A stretch of DNA of 64,000 nt from Shinella granuli. Its GTDB lineage: Bacteria; Pseudomonadota; Alphaproteobacteria; Rhizobiales; Rhizobiaceae. The translations under genes were made by a program, and so were the position numbers. The notes under the pieces are model-generated. The model was not told the DNA's origin, searched no databases, and saw only the letters and a program-made list of their open reading frames with translations. The stretch spans positions 1 through 64,000 of the forward strand of contig NZ_SLVX01000009.1 of the NCBI RefSeq assembly GCF_004341885.1, written 5' to 3'. This document shows positions 51,604-60,041 of this stretch, one piece after another (within the stretch, counting starts at the first letter, position 1; every line of letters starts with the position of its first letter).

Positions 51604-52719
51604 TCAGCCCTGCATGATTTCCTTGAACTTGGCGAACCACTGGCTCTCGTTTTCGACCTGTACCTTGGACGAGATGCGGATGAGGTGCTCGAAGGCCTCT
51701 TCCGTCACCGGATAGGACGGATCGTCAACGAGGTCGGCCGGCGGGGTGAGGCCGGGCACGACGCCGGGCAGGCCAAGGCCGTCGAGCCAGACCTGCTGGG
51801 CTTCCCTGGTCAGCGCGTGGTTGATGTACTGCTTGGCCCAGTAGAGTTCGTTTTCCGGCAGGCCCTTGGGGATCCACAGCCCGTCCGTATCGAACTTCGC
51901 GCCCTCTTCCGGCACCACCCAGGCAAGCTCGATGCCGTTCTTCTTGGCTTCGCGCGCATTGGTCGAAATGGTGCAGGCGGCGTCGATCTCGCCCTTCTGG
52001 AACCAGGTGGTGAAGTCCGGGTCCTCGCCGAGCAGCGGCTGCTGTTCCTTGATCTTCGAGATGAAGTCCCAGGCCGGCTGCATGTTGCCGGGGATATCCT
52101 CCAGCTTGCCGCCGCCGGCAACCTGGGCCGGGAAGTGGAAGCCGATGCCGTCGTTATAGAGCGCGATGCGGCCCTTGAGCTTGGGATCGAGCAGGTCCTT
52201 CCAGGACTTCGGCGCACCGTTCGGGAAGGCCGAGGGGCGATAGGCCAGCACGTAGACATAGCCATAGGTGTTGACGATCGGATAGCCGTCGAGCCCGACG
52301 GGCTTGGCAAGCTCGGTGGTGTCCTTGAGGTTCGGCAGGTCCGACAGGTCCTCCGTCACGCCGCGCAGCGCCGACTTGGTGGCGTTGGTGGTCGTGTCCC
52401 AGTTCACATGGATCGGCGGCACGCGCTTCTGGGCGACGGCGGCCCACACCTTCGGCTGGATCTCGTTGTCTTCGGTCAGGTCATGGCGAACCGCAATGCC
52501 GGTGGCCTTGGTGAAGCTGTCGGAAACGCCGGCCTTCAGCGCATCGACCCAGCTGCCGCCCCAGGCACGGACGATGATTTCGGCCGGTTTTTCCGGCTCC
52601 TGGGCAAAAGCGCGGCTGACACCCAGCGTCGAAAGACCTGCGGACGCACCCGCCGCGGCCATCGACGCCAGCAGCGTGCGGCGGCGAATCTGCATGGATG
52701 ACAATTTATCATGCGACAT
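51604..52719 (-). CDS. Polyamine-type ABC transporter binding protein (PotD-like)
   Basis: A 371-residue periplasmic protein. The N-terminus MSHDKLSSMQIRRRTLLASMAAAG is a twin-arginine-like signal, cleaved near SRAFAQ. Family text: IIVRAWGGSWVDALKAGV, RVPPIHVNWDTTTNATKSA, YGYVYVLAYRP and DGIGFHFPAQVAGGGKLEDI. It belongs to the extracellular binding protein family 1/PotD group. AGAGGAGAAC precedes the ATG. It delivers the cluster's unknown substrate to PotBC-like permeases. Confidence 0.92.
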   Translation of the reverse strand: MSHDKLSSMQIRRRTLLASMAAAGASAGLSTLGVSRAFAQEPEKPAEIIVRAWGGSWVDALKAGVSDSFTKATGIAVRHDLTEDNEIQPKVWAAVAQKRVPPIHVNWDTTTNATKSALRGVTEDLSDLPNLKDTTELAKPVGLDGYPIVNTYGYVYVLAYRPSAFPNGAPKSWKDLLDPKLKGRIALYNDGIGFHFPAQVAGGGKLEDIPGNMQPAWDFISKIKEQQPLLGEDPDFTTWFQKGEIDAACTISTNAREAKKNGIELAWVVPEEGAKFDTDGLWIPKGLPENELYWAKQYINHALTREAQQVWLDGLGLPGVVPGLTPPADLVDDPSYPVTEEAFEHLIRISSKVQVENESQWFAKFKEIMQG

Positions 52720-52751
52720 TACGCGTTCTCCTCTGGCTTAGCCTTCGTTGG

Positions 52752-53885
52752 TTATTTTGCAAAGACATGCATGTCCCTTGCATTCCAGCCGAGGCGAACC
52801 GCGTCACCCGGGCCGAACTGCAAATGGGATTCGGGATCGTGGTCGAAGACACGCATCAGCACGCCACCGAGCCGCGGAACCCGGATTTCATAGACGACGC
52901 GCTCGCCTTCGAAGATGCAGTCGACCACGAGGCCGTCGACCACCGTTTCGAGGCCATCGAGATGACCATCCTTCGGCGCGACGCGGATCTGTTCGGCGCG
53001 CACCGCTCCGGCGCAGGGTTTGCCGCCGGCGAGCGTTGCGTCAGCCGCCAGGCCGGCAAGATGCAGGCCATTGGCCTCGATCGTCGCACGCGACCCGGCA
53101 AGCTCGACCACCCTGCCCTCGACGAAATTGGTGACACCGATGAAATTGGCGACGAAGGCATTGGAAGGCGCGCGATAGGCATCCACCGGGCGCGCCTTCT
53201 GCTGGATCGAGCCACCGTTCATGACGATGATCTCGTCGGAAACGACCAGCGCCTCGCGCTGATCGTGCGTGACGTTGATCGTCGTCACGCCGAGTTCCTT
53301 CTGGATGCGGCGGAATTCCAGCTGCATCTCCTCGCGCAGCTTGCGATCGAGCGCGGCGAGCGGCTCGTCGAGCAGCAGCAGGTCCGGCTCGAACACCAGG
53401 GCGCGGGCAATCGCCACGCGCTGCTGCTGGCCGCCGGAAAGCTCGTTGATACGCCGGCTGCCGTAACCGCCGAGGCGGACGAGATCGAGGTAGCGCTCCA
53501 CCTTTTCCGGAATGCCGCGGGCATCGTGACGGCGCATCTTCAGCGGAAAGGCGACATTCTCGGCAGCCGTCATATGCGGGAAAAGCGCCAGCTTCTGGAA
53601 CACCATGCCGATGGCCCGGCCATGCGGCGGCACGGCGCTGACAGGCTGGCCATTGATGAAAATCTCGCCGCCGGTCGGGCGATCGAAACCGGCGATCATG
53701 CGCAGCAGGGTCGTCTTGCCGGATCCCGATGGCCCGAGGATCGTCAGGAACCGCCCTTTCGGCAGGTCGAAGGATGCGCTCCGCACGGCATGGACATTGC
53801 CGAAGACCATGCTGACATCTTTGACGGAAACCGCAATCCGGTCGCGCGGCTCGACCGCAGGCTGCACGGCATCGACAACGCCCAT
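52752..53885 (-). CDS. Polyamine-type ABC transporter ATPase (PotA-like)
   Basis: A 377-residue ATPase. Walker A is GPSGSGKTTLLRM, Q-loop MVFQKLALFPHMTAAENVAF, signature LSGGQQQRVAIARAL, Walker B LLLLDEPLAALD, and switch histidine VTHDQREALV. A C-terminal TOBE domain (about residues 285-370) is present, as in PotA and FbpC. It is first in the transporter block; the next gene, the binding protein, starts 32 bases downstream. The ATG follows AGGGGAATG. Longer in-frame starts would cross the operator at 53983. Confidence 0.93.
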   Translation of the reverse strand: MGVVDAVQPAVEPRDRIAVSVKDVSMVFGNVHAVRSASFDLPKGRFLTILGPSGSGKTTLLRMIAGFDRPTGGEIFINGQPVSAVPPHGRAIGMVFQKLALFPHMTAAENVAFPLKMRRHDARGIPEKVERYLDLVRLGGYGSRRINELSGGQQQRVAIARALVFEPDLLLLDEPLAALDRKLREEMQLEFRRIQKELGVTTINVTHDQREALVVSDEIIVMNGGSIQQKARPVDAYRAPSNAFVANFIGVTNFVEGRVVELAGSRATIEANGLHLAGLAADATLAGGKPCAGAVRAEQIRVAPKDGHLDGLETVVDGLVVDCIFEGERVVYEIRVPRLGGVLMRVFDHDPESHLQFGPGDAVRLGWNARDMHVFAK

Positions 53886-54133
53886 GACATTCCCCTGTGC
53901 TGCTCTACCTGCGACGCGGGGCCGCTGGAAGGCTTCCTCTTGCCACTGCGGCCACGGGCGGGCGGCCGAGCATTTCACGTAATTGTCTATACATATGCAT
54001 ACAAGCTCCGTCAACCAGATTTGCGCATTTTTTGCACTGCAAAAAAGATCGTTTAAATTTTGTGCAACCGCAAAAAATCGCCGCTTTGCAACGCCTCTAA
54101 AGGCAGCACGACCGATACAAGGGGGTGCACCGC
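53886..54133 (-). promoter_or_regulatory. Promoter of the potA-like operon: HutC-type operator and a perfect TTTTTTGC/GCAAAAAA palindrome
   Basis: TTGTCTATACATATGCATACAA-like dyad occupies 53983-54004 (13-bp core TGTCTATACATAT at 53984-53996). At 54028-54046, TTTTTTGC-ACT-GCAAAAAA is a perfect palindrome, and further TGTGCA, GCAAAA and TTTGCA motifs follow to 54090. The first dyad is shared with 54952; the second set is not. The region is AT-rich and carries no gene. Confidence 0.6.
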
Positions 54134-54901
54134 TCAGATCGAGGCAAGGTAGCCGCCATCGACCGGAATGCAATGGCCGGTGACATAGGCGGCGGCATCG
54201 CTGCACAGGAAAACGGCCACGCCGCCGATATCGCCTTCGCCACCGAAGCGACGCTGCGGGATCTTGTCCAGCATCCGCGCCTGCCAGTCCTCGTTCTCGT
54301 AGAACGCCTCCGTCATGGCCGTGCGGAAATAGCCGGGGGCGATGGCGTTGACGCGGATATTGTGCGGCGCCCATTCCGTGGCGAGCGCCCGCGTCACGCC
54401 GAGAAGGCCCGACTTCGACGCGCCATAGGGCACCGCCGTCGGAATGCCGACATAGGACGTCAGCGAGCAGAGATTGACGATCGCCCCGCCGCCGGACCCG
54501 GCCATCATGCGGCCGGCCGCCTGCGCGCAGAAGAAGGCGCCCTTCAGGTTCGTCGAAAGGATCGATTCCCACAGTGCCTCGTCGATGTCGAAGGACGGGC
54601 GGACATTTTCGAAGCCGGCATTGTTGATGAGGATGTCGAGACCGCCGAGTGCATCGGCCGCAGCGTTCGTCACGGCCGTGCACGCCTCCACGTCGCGCAC
54701 ATCCTGCGCAAGCGCCACGCAGCGCCGGCCGGCCTTCTCCACCAGGGCCCGGGTCTCGGCCAGGCCATCGAGCGACCGCGCCGTCACAGCCACGTCGGCG
54801 CCGGCCTCGGCAAGCGCCACCGCGATGGCCTGGCCGATCCCGCGACTGGCCCCGGTGACGAGCGCCCGGCGGCGGGAGAGATCGAAGATCGGACGGTTCA
54901 T
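54134..54901 (-). CDS. Short-chain dehydrogenase/reductase
   Basis: A 255-residue classical SDR. The NAD-binding motif is ALVTGASRGIGQAIAVAL, then LINNAGFENV, the catalytic serine is in NLCSLTSYVG, and YxxxK appears as YGASKSGLLG. It ends HCIPVDGGYLASI. Asp after the first fold (TARSLDGL) does not settle NAD versus NADP. It is transcribed in the direction of the transporter operon, 248 bases upstream of it, and is divergent from the HisC-like gene. With the zinc alcohol dehydrogenase it could oxidise and re-reduce a hydroxyl group. Confidence 0.92.
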   Translation of the reverse strand: MNRPIFDLSRRRALVTGASRGIGQAIAVALAEAGADVAVTARSLDGLAETRALVEKAGRRCVALAQDVRDVEACTAVTNAAADALGGLDILINNAGFENVRPSFDIDEALWESILSTNLKGAFFCAQAAGRMMAGSGGGAIVNLCSLTSYVGIPTAVPYGASKSGLLGVTRALATEWAPHNIRVNAIAPGYFRTAMTEAFYENEDWQARMLDKIPQRRFGGEGDIGGVAVFLCSDAAAYVTGHCIPVDGGYLASI

Positions 54902-54951
54902 GGCGGCACCTCGATTGACTTCCTGCAAATGACAGCACTTCCGCAAGAAAA

Positions 54952-54971
54952 TGTCTATACATATATACAGA
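54952..54971. promoter_or_regulatory. HutC-type operator between SDR and HisC-like genes
   Basis: TGTCTATACATATATACAGA (54952-54971) is an imperfect palindrome with TCTATA...TATACAGA arms. Its first 13 bases equal those at 53984-53996, upstream of the potA-like gene. It lies between two divergent genes. GntR/HutC proteins bind such GT-TA-AC dyads, so the local HutC-type regulator is the natural candidate. Confidence 0.65.
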
Positions 54972-55027
54972 TCAAAATTCCCGGCGTATGAATGCGGCAT
55001 GGCAAACCCATCGCATGGAGCCGCAAA

Positions 55028-56158
55028 ATGGCAGACCCTTCAAGCCTGATCCGCGGAGAAATCCGCTCTATCCCGCCCTACAATGCCGGGCTGACGCTCG
55101 AAGAGGTGCGGGCGACGTACCATGTGGACACCATCGCCAAGCTCGGCTCCAACGAGAACCCCCTCGGCCCTTCCCCGGCGCTGCGGCGGCTGTTTTCCGA
55201 TATCGGAGAGCTCGCCCGGCTCTATCCCGATCCGCAGGGCCGCGCCCTGTGCACCCGGCTCGCCGCCGGCTTCGGCGTCGACAGCCGCCAGGTCATCCTC
55301 GGCAACGGTTCGGAGGACCTGATCGGCGTCATCTGCCGCTCGGTCGTGCGCCCGGGCGACACGGTCGCGACGCTCTACCCCTCCTTCCCGTTGCATGAAG
55401 ACTACACGGCCCTGATGGGCGGCCGGATCGAGCGCGTGCCGGTGACCGACGACCTCACCATCGACATGGCGGCGCTCCTTGCCGCCGCGGCCCGAAAGCC
55501 GCGCATGCTGATGTTCTCCAACCCGATGAACCCGGTCGGCTGCTGGCTGACGCCCGATGAGCTTGCGGCGGTCATCGCCGCGCTCGACGGCGAGACGCTG
55601 CTGGTCATCGACGAGGCCTATGCCGAATATGCCGTCGGCGACGACTACCCGTCGGCAATCGACATGCTGAGGGAAAAGGACATTCCCTGGGTGGTGCTGC
55701 GCACCTTCTCCAAGGCCTATGGCCTGGCGGGCCTGCGCATCGGCTACGGCATCGTCGGCGACGGCGGCCTCTGTGATTTCTTCAACCGCGCCCGCACCCC
55801 GTTCAACACCAATGCCATCGCCCAGGCCTCGGCGATCGCCGCCCTGGACGACCTCGCCCACCTGCAACAATCGGTCACCGCCGCCCTTGAGGAGCGGGAG
55901 CGCATGAGGACGGCCCTCGCCGCCGCCGGCTATCGGACAGCACCGTCGAAAGGCAACTTCCTCTTCGTGGATGCAAGGAGGAACGCTTCGGAACTGGCCG
56001 TGGCGCTGCTCGAGCGCGGGGTCATCGTCAAGCCGTGGAAGCAACCCGGCTTCGAGACCTTCATCCGCGTCAGCATCGGCGCCCGAGAGGAAAACGACCA
56101 TTTCCTTCGCGCATTCAAGGATGCGGAGAGCATGGCCACGGCGACGCCGGCCAAATAG
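55028..56158 (+). CDS. Histidinol-phosphate aminotransferase-type (HisC-like) PLP aminotransferase
   Basis: A 376-residue class I/II aminotransferase. It has GSNENPLGPSPALRRLF near residue 38, the motif MLMFSNPMNPVGCWLT, VIDEAYAEYAVG, and the PLP lysine in RTFSKAYGLAGLRIGYG. The C-terminal GVIVKPWKQPGFETFIRVSIGAREEN is HisC-like. The ATG at 55028 follows GGAGCCGC. It is divergent from the SDR and shares the operator. It may transaminate the keto acid made by the LldD-type oxidase; a biosynthetic HisC role is less likely at this site. Confidence 0.88.
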   Translation: MADPSSLIRGEIRSIPPYNAGLTLEEVRATYHVDTIAKLGSNENPLGPSPALRRLFSDIGELARLYPDPQGRALCTRLAAGFGVDSRQVILGNGSEDLIGVICRSVVRPGDTVATLYPSFPLHEDYTALMGGRIERVPVTDDLTIDMAALLAAAARKPRMLMFSNPMNPVGCWLTPDELAAVIAALDGETLLVIDEAYAEYAVGDDYPSAIDMLREKDIPWVVLRTFSKAYGLAGLRIGYGIVGDGGLCDFFNRARTPFNTNAIAQASAIAALDDLAHLQQSVTAALEERERMRTALAAAGYRTAPSKGNFLFVDARRNASELAVALLERGVIVKPWKQPGFETFIRVSIGAREENDHFLRAFKDAESMATATPAK

Positions 56159-56162
56159 CCCA

Positions 56163-56186
56163 AGGCGAAGGAATAAACCTTCGCCT
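56163..56186 (+). terminator. Strong hairpin after the HisC-like gene
   Basis: GGCGAAGG (56164-56171), loop AATAAA and CCTTCGCC (56178-56185) form a perfect stem, extended by one A-T pair. It begins five bases after the stop codon. No clear T-run follows, so it may end transcription less completely or act in mRNA stability. Confidence 0.6.
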
Positions 56187-56510
56187 CGCGCCGGAACCGG
56201 AAGACAGCCCGTCGCACAAACGCATGCCGCCTGGCCGAGGAGGTCGGCGCTTGCCCAACACGGCAAGGCAGCCGCCTTCCAGGAGAAGACCATCGGCCTG
56301 CAGGATGCCGGTGCAACGGTCGGTGCTTTCCTGATCCGTCGCATGGCGGATTTCGTTTTAAGCCGGTAGGGACCGCCCTTCCGGCGCGCCGCATTGCAGG
56401 CCGATGGCAACGGCAAGAGCATCCTTGCCGCATATGCGAAATGGGGCTACCGGCGGGAGTCCCGTTGCTCTAGAACGCCATCACGACGAGGATTGCATCG
56501 GAGGTTTGCC
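56187..56510. other. Intergenic stretch between HisC-like and methyltransferase genes
   Basis: These 324 bases show no full-length gene. In one plus frame a short piece (ending GATVGAFLIRRMADFVLSR) looks coding-like but lacks a start and matches nothing I recognise; it could be a decayed remnant. A GGAGG ribosome site for the methyltransferase ends the region. I saw no convincing promoter. Confidence 0.4.
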
Positions 56511-57209
56511 GTGAGCCCGAACAACAAGACCATCACCACCTGGTATGTCGATCCGGACGCCGAGGACCGGATGGCGGATGGTCATGCGCCGATCTGGCGG
56601 CACCTGATCGACCTGATCGCCGAACGCGACCTCAGCCAGAAGAGCGTGCTGGACTTCGGCTGCAACCAGGGCGGCCTGTTGCGGCACCTCTATGCCATCA
56701 GGCCCTTCCGCAAGGCACTCGGCATCGACATCGCCGAACAGTCGGTTGCCAGGGCCGAGGCTTTCAAGGGCAACATTCCCGTCCAGCATGCCGTCGGCGG
56801 AACGCTCGAGGGCTGGGTGGAGGAGTTCGACCTGGCGGTCAGCCATGAGGTGATCTATCTCGTCGAGGATATCGACGCCCATGCCGCCGATATCTTCAAG
56901 GCCCTGAAACCGGGCGGCGTCTATTATGCCGTCACGGGCTGCCACACCGACAACCCGCTCTGGCCGAAGTGGCGCGATCTCGTCGCCCGGCGCACGAACA
57001 CCATCGTCCAGGACCGGTCGATCACCGACTATGCCAGGGCCTTTGCCAAGGCCGGTTTCGAAGTCTCCGGCCGCAAGCTGGAATATGACGGTTTCGTCCC
57101 GTTCTTCGAAGACGGCTGGACGCCCGACTTTGCCGATGCCCTCGACTATTACACGCAGACCAAGATCGTCTTCCGGCTCGTCAAGAACCCGGCCGGTGCA
57201 GCTTCGTAA
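56511..57209 (+). CDS. Class I SAM-dependent methyltransferase (GTG start)
   Basis: A 232-residue methyltransferase. Motif I is VLDFGCNQGGLLRHL, with the acidic residue after beta-2 in ALGIDIAEQSV, and motif IV-V text is FDLAVSHEVIYLVEDI and FKALKPGGVYYAV. Start is GTG at 56511, supported by GGAGG seven bases upstream. It overlaps the convergent siderophore ATPase gene by 29 bases. Its substrate is unknown; proximity to the HisC-like cluster or the iron transporter does not settle it. Confidence 0.88.
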   Translation: MSPNNKTITTWYVDPDAEDRMADGHAPIWRHLIDLIAERDLSQKSVLDFGCNQGGLLRHLYAIRPFRKALGIDIAEQSVARAEAFKGNIPVQHAVGGTLEGWVEEFDLAVSHEVIYLVEDIDAHAADIFKALKPGGVYYAVTGCHTDNPLWPKWRDLVARRTNTIVQDRSITDYARAFAKAGFEVSGRKLEYDGFVPFFEDGWTPDFADALDYYTQTKIVFRLVKNPAGAAS

Positions 57210-57990
57210 GCTCGACGTCGAAATGGGGCGGCTTGTCGGGTGCGACCTCGACGAACCGCCCCTTCACCCGAAAGGTCCTTTCGATCAGGCCGCTTTCGGC
57301 AAGCGCCCTCGGCGCGCCGTCGAAGCGTAGCTCACCTTTCTCCAGAAGGCAGATGCGGTCGCTGACGGCGATCGCCTGGTTGATGTCGTGGATCGCCATG
57401 AGGATCGTCACGCCGCGCTCTCGGCTGAGGCGGTGCACCAGGTCCAGCACCTCCACCTGATAGCCGATGTCGAGGAACGACGTCGGCTCGTCCAGGAGCA
57501 GGATATCGGCCTCCTGCGCCAGCGCCGCGGAAATCCATGCGCGCTGGCGTTCGCCGCCGGAAAGCTCTTGCAGCGTCCGGTCGGCGAAGCGCGTGAGGCC
57601 CGTGCTTTCGAGCGCCCATTCGATCGCCGCTTCGTCCTTCCTGTCATAGGAGCGGAACAGGCCGACATGGGGAAAACGGCCCTGGCGCACGAGCTGCGCG
57701 ATCGTCATCTCGTCCGGAGCCGTCGGCTGCTGCGGCAGGAAGGCGAGTTTTTTCGCAATGGCACGGCGCGACATCGAGGCGACGGCGACGCCCTCGATCT
57801 CCGCCCTGCCGTCCGATGGCGTGAGCAATCCGGCCAGGGCCTGCAGCGCCGTGCTCTTTCCCGAACCGTTCGGCCCGATGAGCGCGCGGATCTCCCCCTT
57901 CTCCATCGACAGGGAGAAATCGGTCAATGCCTTCCGGCGACCGTAGAGGACCGACAGGTGCGAGGCGGTGAGCGGCATGGGCGATCTCAC
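57181..57990 (-). CDS. Ferric-siderophore ABC transporter ATPase (FecE/FepC-like)
   Basis: A 269-residue ATPase. Walker A is GPNGSGKSTALQAL, the Q-loop region FLPQQPTAPDEMTIAQLVRQGR, signature ELSGGERQRAW, Walker B ILLLDEPTSFLD and switch AIHDINQA. This LPQ...VRQGR text is specific to siderophore and B12 importers. The GTG start overlaps the permease stop as GTGA; an ATG four codons later is the alternative. It energises the two FecCD-type permeases upstream. Confidence 0.93.
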   Translation of the reverse strand: MRSPMPLTASHLSVLYGRRKALTDFSLSMEKGEIRALIGPNGSGKSTALQALAGLLTPSDGRAEIEGVAVASMSRRAIAKKLAFLPQQPTAPDEMTIAQLVRQGRFPHVGLFRSYDRKDEAAIEWALESTGLTRFADRTLQELSGGERQRAWISAALAQEADILLLDEPTSFLDIGYQVEVLDLVHRLSRERGVTILMAIHDINQAIAVSDRICLLEKGELRFDGAPRALAESGLIERTFRVKGRFVEVAPDKPPHFDVELTKLHRPGS

Positions 57991-59021
57991 GGAACCTTGC
58001 GCAGCAGCGCAAGCAGGACAGGAACACCCATGAGGGCGGTGACGACGCCGATCGGCACTTCTTCCGGCCCGCCGGCCAGCCGGCCGATCAGGTCACCCAG
58101 CGTGACGATGACGGCGCCGAGCACGACGGTGAGCGGAAGGACCAGCGGAAAATGCCGTCCTGCGAGGAAGCGTGCCAGATGCGGGACGATGAGGCCGACG
58201 AAGACGACCGGCCCGACCGCGCCGACGGCGCTGGCCGCCAGCGCGCAGGAGACGAGCAGGACAAGCGAGAACTGCCGTTTATAGGACAACCCGAAGGAGC
58301 GGGCGACCGCCGGATCGAACCGCAGCAGGATGAGCGGGCGATAGATCAGCGGGAGCATTGCGAGGCCCGCAATGGTGAACGGCAGCAGGAAGAGCGCATG
58401 ATCCCAGGTCCTTGCATAGAGGCTGCCGGAGAGCCATTCGAGAATGATCTCGATGCGCGCCGAGCCCCATCCCGCGATGAGCCCGATGGCGACGGCATGC
58501 AGAACCGCGCCGATGGCGATGCCGCAGAGCGTGATGCGGAGCGGGCTGAGATCGAGGCGGAAGGCCAGCAGATAGATGATGCCGCCGGCGAGCATGCCGC
58601 CGATCATTCCGGCGGGCGGAAGCCAGGCGATCGGCAGTTCGTTGACGGAATAGGAATCGGGATTGGCGAGATAGACCGTGAAGAGAAGGAAGACCGTCAC
58701 GGTCAGCGTCGCGCCCTGCGAGACGCCCATCAGCGAGGGATCGGCGAGCGGGTTGCGCGTGATGGTCTGGAGAAACAGGCCCGCGAGGGCGAACTGCATC
58801 CCGGCGAGAATACCCGTCACGATGCGCGGCAACCTGATGTCGAGGATGATCGAGCGCGCTTCCGGCGAGCCGGTTCCGGTCAGCGCCGACAGGACATCCC
58901 GGGCGGGGAGGTCGACGATGCCGAGGAAAACGGCGGCGACGAACGACAGGAGGACGAGCACCAGGGCGGCGGGCAGGATCCAGCGGCTTGGCTGGCCGAT
59001 GGCCGGGGCGTTCAGGCTCAT
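57987..59021 (-). CDS. Ferric-siderophore ABC permease, FecD-type
   Basis: A 344-residue permease of the FecCD family with about ten membrane segments. Family text: LRLPRIVTGILAGMQFALAG, QTITRNPLADPSLMGVSQGA, and VGPVVFVGLIVPHLARFLAGR. It overlaps the preceding permease by ATGA and the ATPase by GTGA. It makes the second half of the transmembrane pore. Longer in-frame starts are inside the other permease gene. Confidence 0.93.
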   Translation of the reverse strand: MSLNAPAIGQPSRWILPAALVLVLLSFVAAVFLGIVDLPARDVLSALTGTGSPEARSIILDIRLPRIVTGILAGMQFALAGLFLQTITRNPLADPSLMGVSQGATLTVTVFLLFTVYLANPDSYSVNELPIAWLPPAGMIGGMLAGGIIYLLAFRLDLSPLRITLCGIAIGAVLHAVAIGLIAGWGSARIEIILEWLSGSLYARTWDHALFLLPFTIAGLAMLPLIYRPLILLRFDPAVARSFGLSYKRQFSLVLLVSCALAASAVGAVGPVVFVGLIVPHLARFLAGRHFPLVLPLTVVLGAVIVTLGDLIGRLAGGPEEVPIGVVTALMGVPVLLALLRKVP

Positions 59022-60022
59022 GCGCCCTCCCCCTTGAAATCGAGCCGTCCGCGCTGGACGAGATAGACGAAGAACGGCCCGCCGAGCAGGGCGGTGACGA
59101 TGCCGACCGGCAGTTCCTTGGGAATGGCGATGGTGCGCGCGACAAGGTCCGCCGCAGTCACGATCAGCGCCCCGATGGCGGCGGTGAGGCCGATCTCCAG
59201 GGCCGTGCCGCGCGGTCGCAGGAGCTTGGCGATATGCGGTGCGGCAAGGCCGACGAACGCCACGGGGCCGGCGACAGGAGCAACACCCGCCACGGGGCAG
59301 ATGCCGAGCAGGAGCAGAACCGGTTTCCAGAGATTGAGCTGGACCCCCATCGCCGCGGCGGAATGGTCGCTGAGCGCGAACATGGCGATCACCCGATGCA
59401 AGAGGAAGGCGCCCGACACCCCGACCAGCACCCACGGCAGCATCTGCAGCAGATGTCCCCAGGTCCGTCCGGCAAAGCCCCCGGCCAGCCAGAACAGCAG
59501 CGCGGTGGATTGCGGCCCGGCGAAGAGCAGCACGTAGATCGTGATCGCGCCGAGGAAGAGCGAGACGCTGACGCCGCCGAGCGCCAGATGCAGCGGATGG
59601 CCGTTGCCGCCCCGCGCCACCCAGAACGTCACCGAAGCCGCCGCAAGACCCCCGGCGAGCCCGACGAGCGGGTAGTACAGCCCGGAAACGGAAGGCAGGA
59701 AGACGAAGCAGACGACGATCGGCGCGATCGCCCCAGCGGTGACGCCGGTAATGCCGGGATCGGCGAGCGGATTTCGGGTCAGCGACTGGAGGAGATAGCC
59801 CGACACGGCAAGCCCCGCGCCGGCCGTCGCGGCGGCAAGGCTCCGCGGCAGCCGGAGGGTCCAGACGAGGATCGACTCGATCCTGCCGTCGGGGCTGACG
59901 AGCGCCCGCAGGACAGCCTCGAAGGAGAGCGTGCGCGCGCCGGGCATCAGACCGGCCGCAAGGACGAGAAGGGTCGCGACGACGATGCAGCCGATGGCTA
60001 TCGAGGATTTCCGTGCGTCCAT
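59018..60022 (-). CDS. Ferric-siderophore ABC permease, FecC-type
   Basis: A 334-residue permease of the FecCD family. It shows TLRLPRSLAAATAGAGLAVSG, LLQSLTRNPLADPGITGVTAGA and GPVAFVGLAAPHIAKLLRPRG. It follows the binding-protein gene by 19 bases and precedes the second permease by ATGA overlap. Together they form a heterodimeric channel, the standard arrangement for iron-siderophore uptake. Confidence 0.93.
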   Translation of the reverse strand: MDARKSSIAIGCIVVATLLVLAAGLMPGARTLSFEAVLRALVSPDGRIESILVWTLRLPRSLAAATAGAGLAVSGYLLQSLTRNPLADPGITGVTAGAIAPIVVCFVFLPSVSGLYYPLVGLAGGLAAASVTFWVARGGNGHPLHLALGGVSVSLFLGAITIYVLLFAGPQSTALLFWLAGGFAGRTWGHLLQMLPWVLVGVSGAFLLHRVIAMFALSDHSAAAMGVQLNLWKPVLLLLGICPVAGVAPVAGPVAFVGLAAPHIAKLLRPRGTALEIGLTAAIGALIVTAADLVARTIAIPKELPVGIVTALLGGPFFVYLVQRGRLDFKGEGA

Positions 60023-60041
60023 CGTCGTCGCGGTCAGTCGC

